From: Mucilaginibacter pineti
GTDB lineage: Bacteria; Bacteroidota; Bacteroidia; Sphingobacteriales; Sphingobacteriaceae
DNA length: 64,000 nucleotides
Assembly (NCBI RefSeq): GCF_900101875.1
Contig: NZ_FNAI01000008.1
Coordinates: 124,001 to 188,000 of the forward strand
Direction: 5' to 3'
The position numbers and the translations under genes were made by a program. Shown piece after piece: positions 28,363-35,757 of this stretch (position 1 is the stretch's first letter; the number at the start of each line of letters is the position of its first letter). A model generated the notes under the pieces. It ran no database searches. It saw only the letters and a list, made by a program, of their open reading frames with translations, and had not been told where the DNA came from.

Positions 28363-28370
28363 TATCTTTG
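28363..28370 (+). promoter_or_regulatory. Bacteroidota -7 promoter element of the left-end module
   Basis: TATCTTTG matches TAnnTTTG, the -7 element of the major Bacteroidota sigma factor. No good TTTG is found 19-20 bases upstream, so the promoter is only partly matched. It opens a ~190-base stretch that ends with the tRNA-like 3' sequence and a terminator; a like module lies at 57124-57339. Confidence 0.4.
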
Positions 28371-28495
28371 TATAGATAAGTTCTTTAAACAAATTTAAGT
28401 AAGTACAAAGTAAACAGGTCGCTTTTTCGGTCGCCTATTGCCTAAGTATATTCTTAACATATTGATATTTAAAAGGTTGTCTGCTGGTGTTCGAA

Positions 28496-28510
28496 TCCCA
28501 GCGGGATCAC
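28496..28510 (+). repeat. Left attachment-site core (attL candidate)
   Basis: TCCCAGCGGGATCAC, identical to 57255-57269. It is preceded by TTCGAA, so it looks like the T-loop, T-stem and acceptor 3' strand of a tRNA, the usual target of tyrosine recombinases. The recombinase gene begins 324 bases further right, on the island side. Confidence 0.65.
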
Positions 28511-28526
28511 TGAAAATCACCATAAC

Positions 28527-28561
28527 GCCCTGTAGGTCAAACACTTACAGGGCTTTTTTTT
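28527..28561 (+). terminator. Rho-independent terminator after the tRNA-like end
   Basis: GCCCTGTA at 28527-28534 pairs with TACAGGGC at 28546-28553 (8 bp, perfect), followed by eight T. It would end transcription from the element at 28363. Confidence 0.8.
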
Positions 28562-28566
28562 GCCTT

Positions 28567-28596
28567 GGTAAAACATAGGTAAAACATTGTTTTACC
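28567..28596. repeat. Clustered GGTAAAACAT repeats beside the recombinase
   Basis: GGTAAAACAT occurs at 28567 and 28578 and its inverted form GTTTTACC at 28589-28596. Further on, CATATCAA followed by a TATCA unit occurs at about 28664 and 28735. Short repeats between the att core and a tyrosine recombinase gene often serve as arm-type binding sites for that enzyme; this role is inferred. Confidence 0.4.
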
Positions 28597-28833
28597 AGTT
28601 TTTTAGCTATAAAATTAGCCTAAGGTTCCGATCCCCCGGGGACTCTGTGATGTTAGCTCGATTCATATCAAGTTATATCAAACTATTTACCCCTCCCAAA
28701 ATCTTAATATTGGTCATTTCTGATTCATTCAAATCATATCAATTTGTATCATATTGTTCAGGCTAGTCAATATGCCACCCCTTTTGAACGTTATTTAAAT
28801 TACCATTGCATTTATTCACTTAACTCAACTGTT

Positions 28834-30090
28834 ATGACTTCGATAAAAATTTTCCCCAAAATGAATAAGATCAATAAGTATGGGCATGCGCCAATCTATT
28901 TGCGCTTAATAAAGAATCGCCGCATAAAATATCTGGCATTAGATATTCATATTGATCCCAAGGATTGGAATGAAGAAATTTGCAAATTAAATCCTGACGC
29001 CAACAACGCAGAACAGATCAATAGCTATCTGGAAATCAAAGAAGCCGAGGCGCAGAATACAGCGCTGGAAATGGAAATTAAATCGAACTTAGTAAGCTTA
29101 TATAATATCAAAACAAAAATTAAAGGCGTAAAGCCTGTAGATTTTTTTGCTTTTTTCGAAAAAAGAATTCAGGAGCGTGACGAGGAACTTTCGATAGGAT
29201 CTCTAAGGCGTTACAAAAGCGTTTTAAAAAAATTAAGGAACTTCAGTGGTAACGAGCAACTTTATTTTGACGAACTCAATGTACTATTCATCCGAAGGTT
29301 TCAAAATCACCTGACAGATGATTTGCATAACCATATCAATACCATTCAATCTAACCTAAAAGTTATCAGAGCTGTAATTACAGATGCTATCGCGGAGGAA
29401 TTGATGCCCATTGAAAAAAATCCATTCAATAGGATAAAGATCAAATACCAGAAAACGTCGCGCGAGTTTTTACTAGACGATGAATTAGAAAGATTCGAAA
29501 AGTTAAAACTTGAAGAAGACACAAGTATATTTCACCACCGAAATATTTATGTATTTAGTGCTTACTCGGCTGGTATCAGAATTTCGGATCTGCTGACGCT
29601 GCGTTGGAAAAATTTTGATGGCAAACATCTTTTCTTTAATATAAGAAAAAACCAGGAAGATATAAGCATCAAACTTCCTAATAAGTCATTAGAAATCTTA
29701 AATTACTATAAATGTTTAGCTGAATCAAAAAATTGCGAGGCATTTATTGAACCTGAGAGTTTTATCTTTCCTTTATTGAAAATCGCACCTAATGAAACCG
29801 ATAGGCTTACTATCCATAATGGGATTTCATCTGCAACAGCATATACCAATAAGAGCTTAAGACTTTTAGCCAAAAAAGCGAAAATCTGTAAGAATATATC
29901 TTTTCATACAGCAAGACATAGCTGGGCAGTACGGGCGTTACAAAAAGGGATGAGAATCGAATATGTCTCAAAATTAATGGGACATTCTTCCGTAACACAT
30001 ACGGAGGTTTATGCCAAAATTTTGAACCAAGAACTGGATAAAGCTATGGATGTGTTTAATGCTTCAATTGAAAAATTATGCTCACACTAA
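28834..30090 (+). CDS. Tyrosine recombinase / phage-type integrase
   Basis: 418 residues from the ATG at 28834, where the usual arm-domain sequence of Bacteroidota integrases begins (MTSIKIFPKMNKINKYGHAP); the frame is open to 28744. Order: arm-binding domain (about 1-100), SAM-like core-binding domain (about 110-210), catalytic domain. Catalytic residues: Arg249 in SAGIRISDLL, His358 and Arg361 in HTARHSW, and Tyr393 in THTEVYAKIL, so it is intact. It should integrate and excise the island at the tRNA-like repeat. It lies just inside the left repeat on the plus strand. Confidence 0.93.
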   Translation: MTSIKIFPKMNKINKYGHAPIYLRLIKNRRIKYLALDIHIDPKDWNEEICKLNPDANNAEQINSYLEIKEAEAQNTALEMEIKSNLVSLYNIKTKIKGVKPVDFFAFFEKRIQERDEELSIGSLRRYKSVLKKLRNFSGNEQLYFDELNVLFIRRFQNHLTDDLHNHINTIQSNLKVIRAVITDAIAEELMPIEKNPFNRIKIKYQKTSREFLLDDELERFEKLKLEEDTSIFHHRNIYVFSAYSAGIRISDLLTLRWKNFDGKHLFFNIRKNQEDISIKLPNKSLEILNYYKCLAESKNCEAFIEPESFIFPLLKIAPNETDRLTIHNGISSATAYTNKSLRLLAKKAKICKNISFHTARHSWAVRALQKGMRIEYVSKLMGHSSVTHTEVYAKILNQELDKAMDVFNASIEKLCSH

Positions 30091-30299
30091 CACACATTTT
30101 TATTTTTTGATGTATGCTATTAGCCAAAATATTTAACACCGTTGTTTTCCGCTAGTATTCTCAAATATCGCATAACTAATTTGTAATCGTTTTATTTCGG
30201 CGACTTACATCATACGAAATTTTACTACCACTTAAGTACTAAACGCCTAAAAAAAATAAATAATTACGTTTTCAATAGTCTTTCAAAACACCACTTTCA

Positions 30300-30307
30300 T
30301 ATATTTG
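30300..30307 (+). promoter_or_regulatory. -7-like element next to the acyltransferase start
   Basis: TATATTTG fits TAnnTTTG and ends only 4 bases before the ATG at 30312, so a transcript from it would be nearly leaderless. No clear -33 element is seen. It may be a chance match in AT-rich DNA. Confidence 0.25.
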
Positions 30308-30311
30308 ATAA

Positions 30312-31403
30312 ATGAAAGTGCATTTATTAGCAACCCCTAAACCAATATTCCAATCATATATCCCAACATTAAATGGCATACGGGCTATAGCAATCATAAT
30401 GGTTGTCATGTCGCATCTTAGATTATCGGAGGACGGTTTTTACTATCGAATATTCAGCGGCGATTTAGGGGTTAATATTTTTTTTGTACTTAGTGGTTTC
30501 TTGATAACAACATTGTGCCTTAAAGAGAAAATAGCGACTGGTGATTTGTCGCTAAAAAAGTTTTATATGAGGAGGATATTAAGAATATTACCATTAGCAT
30601 ATTTCTTTTTAATAGTTGTTATCCTTTTAAATTTCATTTTTAATTTACAGATACCGGCTTTTCAATTTTTAGGGGCGGCTTTTTTCATACTAAACTTAAG
30701 CTACTTTAGGAGCCATGACTTAAAACCTGCTATAGGCCATTTTTGGTCGTTGGCCACTGAAGAACAATTTTATTTGATACTCCCGCCGCTTTTAAAGATT
30801 TCTCTTAAATGGTTCTGTATTGCTATTTTGTTCATCGTTTTTTTACTGCCAATTCTTTGTCTGTTACAGGAGCAATTTAGCCAAATTAACAAAGGTGTTT
30901 TATATGCTTTTACGCACATTTTAATCAAATTTCAGGGGATAGCTGTTGGATGCCTGTTTTCAATTACTATTTTCAGGTATAACAACATTATTGATATAAC
31001 GAGAACATTTAAGTTAGTTTTTAACTGTTTAGCCATCATATTGATTTTCGCCTTACAATTTAACTTCTTTTACTCAATCAACGCTGTATTTGTTAATTTG
31101 TCCGTCTCCATACTTATCGCATATATAATTGTGAGTAACATCATGCCCGCAAAAGATTTCATTTTTTTATCATTAAATAATAAAGTTGTTTCTTATGTCG
31201 GCATTCTATCTTATAGTATTTATATATGGCAGCAATTATTTACAATGCATCAGCCGTGGGAGCATAGTTTTTCTTTGGGTGGGAGCAAATTGATAAACGT
31301 AATAGTTTTGGCCATTGTGGCTTACTGCTCTTATAATTTTCTTGAATTGAAATTTTTACTACTAAAAAAGAAATATTATACGACTCAAACAAATGTAAAA
31401 TAG
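30312..31403 (+). CDS. Membrane O-acyltransferase (acyltransferase_3, OafA/YrhL-like)
   Basis: 363 residues, about ten transmembrane segments. The N-terminal part has the family motifs: IPTLNGIRAIAIIMVVMSHL with the conserved histidine, DLGVNIFFVLSGFLITT, and FYMRRILRILPLAYF. These integral inner-membrane enzymes acetylate or otherwise acylate surface polysaccharides. No C-terminal SGNH domain is present. Base composition is very AT-rich compared with the flanking chromosome. The next gene with the same fold (31828-32856) is convergent and not closely similar. Its job may be to alter O-antigen or capsule; the target is unknown. Confidence 0.9.
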   Translation: MKVHLLATPKPIFQSYIPTLNGIRAIAIIMVVMSHLRLSEDGFYYRIFSGDLGVNIFFVLSGFLITTLCLKEKIATGDLSLKKFYMRRILRILPLAYFFLIVVILLNFIFNLQIPAFQFLGAAFFILNLSYFRSHDLKPAIGHFWSLATEEQFYLILPPLLKISLKWFCIAILFIVFLLPILCLLQEQFSQINKGVLYAFTHILIKFQGIAVGCLFSITIFRYNNIIDITRTFKLVFNCLAIILIFALQFNFFYSINAVFVNLSVSILIAYIIVSNIMPAKDFIFLSLNNKVVSYVGILSYSIYIWQQLFTMHQPWEHSFSLGGSKLINVIVLAIVAYCSYNFLELKFLLLKKKYYTTQTNVK

Positions 31404-31404
31404 C

Positions 31405-31450
31405 AAAATCAAAAAAATCCAGAAGTAGGGAAAATTAAAACCATTTGTAT
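31405..31450. repeat. Imperfect direct repeat, copy A
   Basis: About 46 bases sharing the core GGAAAATTAAAACCA and most flanking bases with copy B at 31635-31679. The two copies are 230 bases apart and flank a gene remnant. Confidence 0.7.
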
Positions 31451-31492
31451 TTATTTTTAAATTAATATCGATAAACCTGTTAAAACGAGCGA

Positions 31493-31663
31493 TCAGACCA
31501 TTCTTTTTAACCACAAATTTGACTCTGGGAGTAGGTCTCCATAAGTATATGGCGTCCCATTCACATTGAATGCAGAATACCCAAGATCGAGCATATAGCT
31601 CAAACATTCTTTTGCTGTATATTTAGTTCTATCTAAAATCGAAAAATCCACAAGTATGGAAAA
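31493..31663 (-). pseudogene. Gene remnant without a start, possible FkbM-type methyltransferase C-terminus
   Basis: A minus-strand reading frame of about 56 codons is open with no start codon in a plausible place and ends at a TGA. The middle reads AKECLSYMLDLGYSAFNVNG, which is protein-like and recalls the end of FkbM-family methyltransferases; that match is by eye. It lies in the 424-base gap between two convergent acyltransferase genes and is bracketed by the direct repeats, so it is probably the leftover of a surface-polysaccharide gene. Confidence 0.35.
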
Positions 31664-31679
31664 TTAAAACCACTTGTAT
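31635..31679. repeat. Imperfect direct repeat, copy B
   Basis: Second copy of the repeat at 31405-31450. It also contains ACAAGT facing ACTTGT and is followed by six T, so it could serve as a weak terminator for the plus-strand acyltransferase. Confidence 0.7.
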
Positions 31680-31827
31680 GGTTTTTTGACTTTTTTTTAG
31701 ACGCTGAATTTTAAATAAATCCCTTTTCAATCGCCTTTTTAAAATTAGATATCTAATGCCATTTTGGTCGCAAATAAGGCGTTATTATTTTTTGGCCATA
31801 GTTAAACACCTCGGCTTTTTGACCCAC

Positions 31828-32856
31828 TTAAACAGCCTTCTTGAAGTACCGCTTACCCAAATTAATTGATGGTAATTCAATTAAATGCCACGATATAATG
31901 CTAATGGCCAAAACGATAGGCAGCGTTATAAAAATACTATAAATCGGATGCAAATTCGGAAAGTAAAACGCTATAATCTGCTGAATTAAAAAACCATAAA
32001 TATAAACTCCATAAGAATAATCACCGGGTAACTTTACCTTTCTAAACCACTTCGTCGCACCTAAATAAATGACCCCATACATTATTACAGCGTATAATAA
32101 CCAAGAGGTATGGAAACAACCCCATAAGGCTATAAACACTAATAGCAGCTTAACATCAATTAAAAGATATTTTCCAATAAAATAGCTTAAGCTGCCTACT
32201 ATAAAAAATGGTAAGGGAGCGGGCATATAATCAGCCACATGGAAGATATTAAAGCCATACAGCAACAACATTGTCAAGTATGCTACAGTTATCAGTATCG
32301 GCCTTTTTAAAGCCGTCAACAGCCCTAAAATCAAAATTGATAAATAGCAAAACATTTCAATAGGCAGTGTCCACAAAGAGCCATTTACTGCGGATGGATA
32401 ATAATTATCTTTAAAAACGCCCGGCAATTCAAATCGTAAGTGGTATAACAATACGCCATGTAATAAATAATCCCATGTAGATTTTTCCAAAAAGTACTGT
32501 CGTGGCGTATAGCCGGAAACGATAGGCCCAACAAAGAAAACAGTAAACAACAGGCAAACGATTAATGCGGGCCAAATCCTTAAAAGCCGCATTACAATAA
32601 ACTTGAACGCATTTGAATTTATAAAGCTGGCAGTTATAAAAACCCCACTTAGATAGAAAAATATATATACAGCTAAGCTACCCGAAGCCTGTCTGAATTG
32701 CTGAAGCGGGCCTGTATCACTTTGGTCGGATTTGAAAAGATAATATGCGTGAAACACAATTACAGACAAAGAACAAATAAGCCTAATGAGATCAAAGTTA
32801 TTGTTCTCTCTTTTTAGTACATGACTTAGATTTACTTTACTGATTTTAAAAAGCAT
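31828..32856 (-). CDS. Membrane O-acyltransferase (acyltransferase_3 family)
   Basis: 342 residues, about ten transmembrane segments. The family signature is FDLIRLICSLSVIVFHAYYLF with the catalytic histidine, VYIFFYLSGVFITASF, and the arginine in VMRLLRIWPALIV. It would acylate a surface glycan or lipid. It lies downstream of the collagen-fibre array on the same strand but behind a hairpin at 32902-32936, so it may be read-through or separately transcribed. It converges on the other acyltransferase. Confidence 0.9.
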   Translation of the reverse strand: MLFKISKVNLSHVLKRENNNFDLIRLICSLSVIVFHAYYLFKSDQSDTGPLQQFRQASGSLAVYIFFYLSGVFITASFINSNAFKFIVMRLLRIWPALIVCLLFTVFFVGPIVSGYTPRQYFLEKSTWDYLLHGVLLYHLRFELPGVFKDNYYPSAVNGSLWTLPIEMFCYLSILILGLLTALKRPILITVAYLTMLLLYGFNIFHVADYMPAPLPFFIVGSLSYFIGKYLLIDVKLLLVFIALWGCFHTSWLLYAVIMYGVIYLGATKWFRKVKLPGDYSYGVYIYGFLIQQIIAFYFPNLHPIYSIFITLPIVLAISIISWHLIELPSINLGKRYFKKAV

Positions 32857-32901
32857 AAAACAAACCTAATATAATTTTAATATGCTAAAGCAATAAATTG
32901 A

Positions 32902-32936
32902 AAAGCCTAATTAAGCAGTTAGCTCAATTAGGCTTT
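32902..32936 (-). terminator. Hairpin at the end of the giant-protein array
   Basis: AAAGCCTAATT at 32902-32912 pairs with AATTAGGCTTT at 32926-32936 (11 bp, perfect) 27 bases after the stop at 32963. The T-run on the minus strand is short (about four), so termination may be partial. Confidence 0.6.
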
Positions 32937-32962
32937 AAAGACACTTTAAACACTTTTTAAAT

Positions 32963-35671
32963 CTAAGCCTGAACGGGCGATGCCGTGGCCAACCATACTC
33001 CGGCTGCATATTTTGTATATATAACAGCGCCTGCGGTAACAGCTCCGCAAATAACTCTAAAACCCAAAATTGCTGTTGGATAAGTACTCTCTAATGTCGC
33101 GGAACTCAATGCCGTTGTTGTGGCGTTAATTGCAAACGTAGAAACCACACTACCGTCACCCATTATTGACTGTACAGCACTACCGGGGCCGGTGGTAGTT
33201 AACTTCTTAGCTGCGTCAGTAAACAAAGGCTTAGATGCGGCCATTAAAGGTGCTTGAATATAGGTACCGGTAGCAATTAACGAAGCTCCCGTATAGTCGC
33301 CCGTGGCTCCACTAATGTCACCCCCCAATGCTACAGAACCTCCATTTGAAAAATCATTTTTAAATGAAATAGCTTGAGAGAAGGCGCCCGAACCACTGCC
33401 AATGCCAAACATCAAAACCTGCCCATTGACGAACTGAATAGCGGAGGCATAGCCATCTGCCATTCGTCTAAAGCCACTATTATAGTAGGCATTTTGAGTA
33501 AATAACCCATTGTTTAAGCTATACGGTTGACATAACAAACTGCCGCTTCTAAATGTAAAGTTACTTACGCTGAAATCGCTTCCTAAATCTAAACGACAAG
33601 CTGGTGTTGCAGTGCCTATACCTAAACGTGCATTTGCTTCATCATATGCAGCTGATATGCCTAAATTTATCATACCTTTTGCTCCACTCGCAGTAGAACT
33701 TAAGGTTAAATTGCCACCTGAATTTTTATCGCCCAATAAAGTCTGACCTCCGGCCTTACCAGTTAAGGCATCATTGGTTATAACATCAGAAGCATCTGTA
33801 AAACCCGTAGTAAAGGTCTTAGTACTAAAGCCTATCCAAACCGTTCCATTATAATAAAAAAATCCACCTACTTGCCTATCATAACAGGTACTTCCAGTGT
33901 TTATACCTGTTAAAGCCAATCTCTCAGCCGTTAAAAATGTGCCTAAATGAATAGAATTTTCTATTGTAAGTACTGTCTTGTTAATTACAGCATCATAATA
34001 ACCTGTAATAACAGTCACCCCGTTAGGCAGCAAATTAACGCTCCGTGTACCTGTAAAGATAATTGGTGTGTTAGAGTTGTCCCAACCTATGGTGTGGCCT
34101 CCGGTGGCGTCCTGAACTAAATACAATCTAAACGAAGATGGATATACTTTAGCAAAAGCAATTGTAGCAGCTACAGTAACATTAAAAACTTGATTGATGC
34201 CTTGCGCCGGATCAAAAGTCATACCGTTGCCTGCGGGATTAACATATAATGTTTTTTGCCGATCTATATTTAAGTGATCGGTATTGAATATGGCAATGTT
34301 CTCATTTGCTTCATGGCCATACGTTTTATATTGATTACCAGAACCGATAGTGGTATAAGCACTGCCTATAAACATATTATAACCGCTATAAACACCTGCT
34401 AATAACGTACCCATAATTAAATTATAAAATACGTTGTTATCAATAACTACGTTGGTAGGAAACGTCACTTTATCGCCCATTTGGATGATATTCCATAATC
34501 CCAATCCCGTCCAATTCCCACCGGGTGTAAACTGATTACCATTGATTATAACCTCCGAAAAGTTTACCCCTGTATTTGGAATAATACCTATACCATATCC
34601 GTTAAAGTTTTCAAATGATGAATTAACGCACAAAAAGTCCACCGTGTTATCAGTAAGAAGGGCGCTGATACAATGTCGCGGGTTTGTGGCCAGGTTTGTA
34701 GTGTTAAATTTAATATTATTAACTTTCAACCCACCGCCAGAAGTCCATAGTATATGGTCAGTATTTGCATACTTACCAGCAAAAAACCATGAATTGCTGA
34801 TATTTGCATCACCACCATCCGGCAACGCAACATCGCGTATTATTAAGTTCGTCGCTACAGCATCGTTAAACACGCAGGCATCAACATTCCATAGATACCC
34901 GTTTACTATTTCCTGGTTAATGTAGAAATTAGAAATAGTTACGTCCTGCTGTCTGAAGCTTACTGATTTGTTTAGCAAAAGACCACGGCCTGCAGTTGGC
35001 GTAGTTACACTTGTGTTCCAAAGCCCAATGTTTTTTATTTGGCACTGATTAGAGTTAATAACAAATAAATCTGATGTACCCGATGTCATCAAGATACAAC
35101 TGGATGGTTTTGTCACTATTGTGCCAACCTCACCACCACCAAGGCCGCCGCAGCCAATTATGACAGTTGGTTTATCTATCGTTAAACTCCCAGACACCAA
35201 ATATTGTCCGATTGGAAAATAGAGTACACCACCAGCCGCTGGAATATCAGCTATAGCAGCAAGTATTGCTGCTGTATCGTTTGTTAATCCATCGCCGATG
35301 GCGCCGTACCGTTTCACGTCAAACCATCCCAGATCAGTACCGCTACCTGTAGCACTTATGGTACCGTCAATTGCAATAGTTAAACCGGTTCCTTGTTTAA
35401 CGCCACCTAATATAGCCGGGGTTGCAACTGGCAAAATATAGCCCGAACCGCTTGCACCTGGTGGGCCTTGCGGACCTGTATCTCCCTTTGGTCCTTGTGG
35501 CCCGGCAGGACCTACAGTGCCTGCGTGATCAACAATTTCCTGCTGCAAGCCATCACGCAGCAGTTTTACAAGTTCCCTGAGTTTTACGCCCTGAGTTTTA
35601 TCTAAAGCAGAGTTGAAAGGTCCTGCCGATTTGATGACATCATCAATATAGGAATCATCTATTATTGCCAT
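32963..35671 (-). CDS. Collagen-like fibre protein with tailspike-type beta-helix
   Basis: 902 residues. Residues 1-50 form an adaptor shared almost identically with the next gene upstream; residues 53-73 are Gly-X-Y triplets (GPAGPQGPKGDTGPQGPPG), a collagen-like triple-helix segment. Residues about 116-450 match the pectate-lyase/right-handed beta-helix start seen in phage tailspikes (WFDVKRYGAIGDG, then NDTAAI and GGVLYFPIGQYLVSG). About 650-720 carry the tail-fibre-like segment ARLGIGTATPACRLDLG. No signal peptide is visible. It is the last gene of the array, 86 bases after the SGNH fibre. The beta-helix may bind or cut a surface glycan; trimeric assembly is inferred from the collagen-like part. 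Confidence 0.85.
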   Translation of the reverse strand: MAIIDDSYIDDVIKSAGPFNSALDKTQGVKLRELVKLLRDGLQQEIVDHAGTVGPAGPQGPKGDTGPQGPPGASGSGYILPVATPAILGGVKQGTGLTIAIDGTISATGSGTDLGWFDVKRYGAIGDGLTNDTAAILAAIADIPAAGGVLYFPIGQYLVSGSLTIDKPTVIIGCGGLGGGEVGTIVTKPSSCILMTSGTSDLFVINSNQCQIKNIGLWNTSVTTPTAGRGLLLNKSVSFRQQDVTISNFYINQEIVNGYLWNVDACVFNDAVATNLIIRDVALPDGGDANISNSWFFAGKYANTDHILWTSGGGLKVNNIKFNTTNLATNPRHCISALLTDNTVDFLCVNSSFENFNGYGIGIIPNTGVNFSEVIINGNQFTPGGNWTGLGLWNIIQMGDKVTFPTNVVIDNNVFYNLIMGTLLAGVYSGYNMFIGSAYTTIGSGNQYKTYGHEANENIAIFNTDHLNIDRQKTLYVNPAGNGMTFDPAQGINQVFNVTVAATIAFAKVYPSSFRLYLVQDATGGHTIGWDNSNTPIIFTGTRSVNLLPNGVTVITGYYDAVINKTVLTIENSIHLGTFLTAERLALTGINTGSTCYDRQVGGFFYYNGTVWIGFSTKTFTTGFTDASDVITNDALTGKAGGQTLLGDKNSGGNLTLSSTASGAKGMINLGISAAYDEANARLGIGTATPACRLDLGSDFSVSNFTFRSGSLLCQPYSLNNGLFTQNAYYNSGFRRMADGYASAIQFVNGQVLMFGIGSGSGAFSQAISFKNDFSNGGSVALGGDISGATGDYTGASLIATGTYIQAPLMAASKPLFTDAAKKLTTTGPGSAVQSIMGDGSVVSTFAINATTTALSSATLESTYPTAILGFRVICGAVTAGAVIYTKYAAGVWLATASPVQA

Positions 35672-35757
35672 ATTTTTATGAATTTATACCGTTTAGTTTT
35701 TATATCACTGGGGCCGGTAATTAACGAAGGATTGGGAATAATAATACCCTTCTTTAT

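Larger units (their letters stand above)
28371..28561 (+). ncRNA. Possible small RNA or decayed tRNA locus at the left island end
   Basis: The stretch from the -7 element to the terminator at 28527-28561 holds no ORF. It contains GTTCTTTAAACA, a doubled GGTCGC (28417 and 28429), ATATTGATA and the tRNA-like ending TTCGAATCCCAGCGGGATCAC (read as TTCGAA plus the 15-base repeat). Spacing of these landmarks is the same as in the right-end copy to within two bases. A functional tRNA does not fold here, because the matching 5' acceptor strand is missing. Confidence 0.35.

Noticed and set aside
28437..28511. A complete tRNA gene ending at the left repeat
   Set aside because: TTCGAA plus CCCAG looks like a T-arm, but the 5' T-stem has an extra base and no upstream segment pairs with the acceptor strand GGGATCA. 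Only a 3' fragment is supported.
30091..30311. Possible small gene between recombinase and acyltransferase
   Set aside because: The 221 bases are AT-rich and carry no open frame or hairpin of note, apart from the weak -7-like element at 30300.
31362..31607. 81-residue minus-strand ORF
   Set aside because: It overlaps the 3' end of the acyltransferase, and the protein-like fragment in this area is in another frame (31493-31663).
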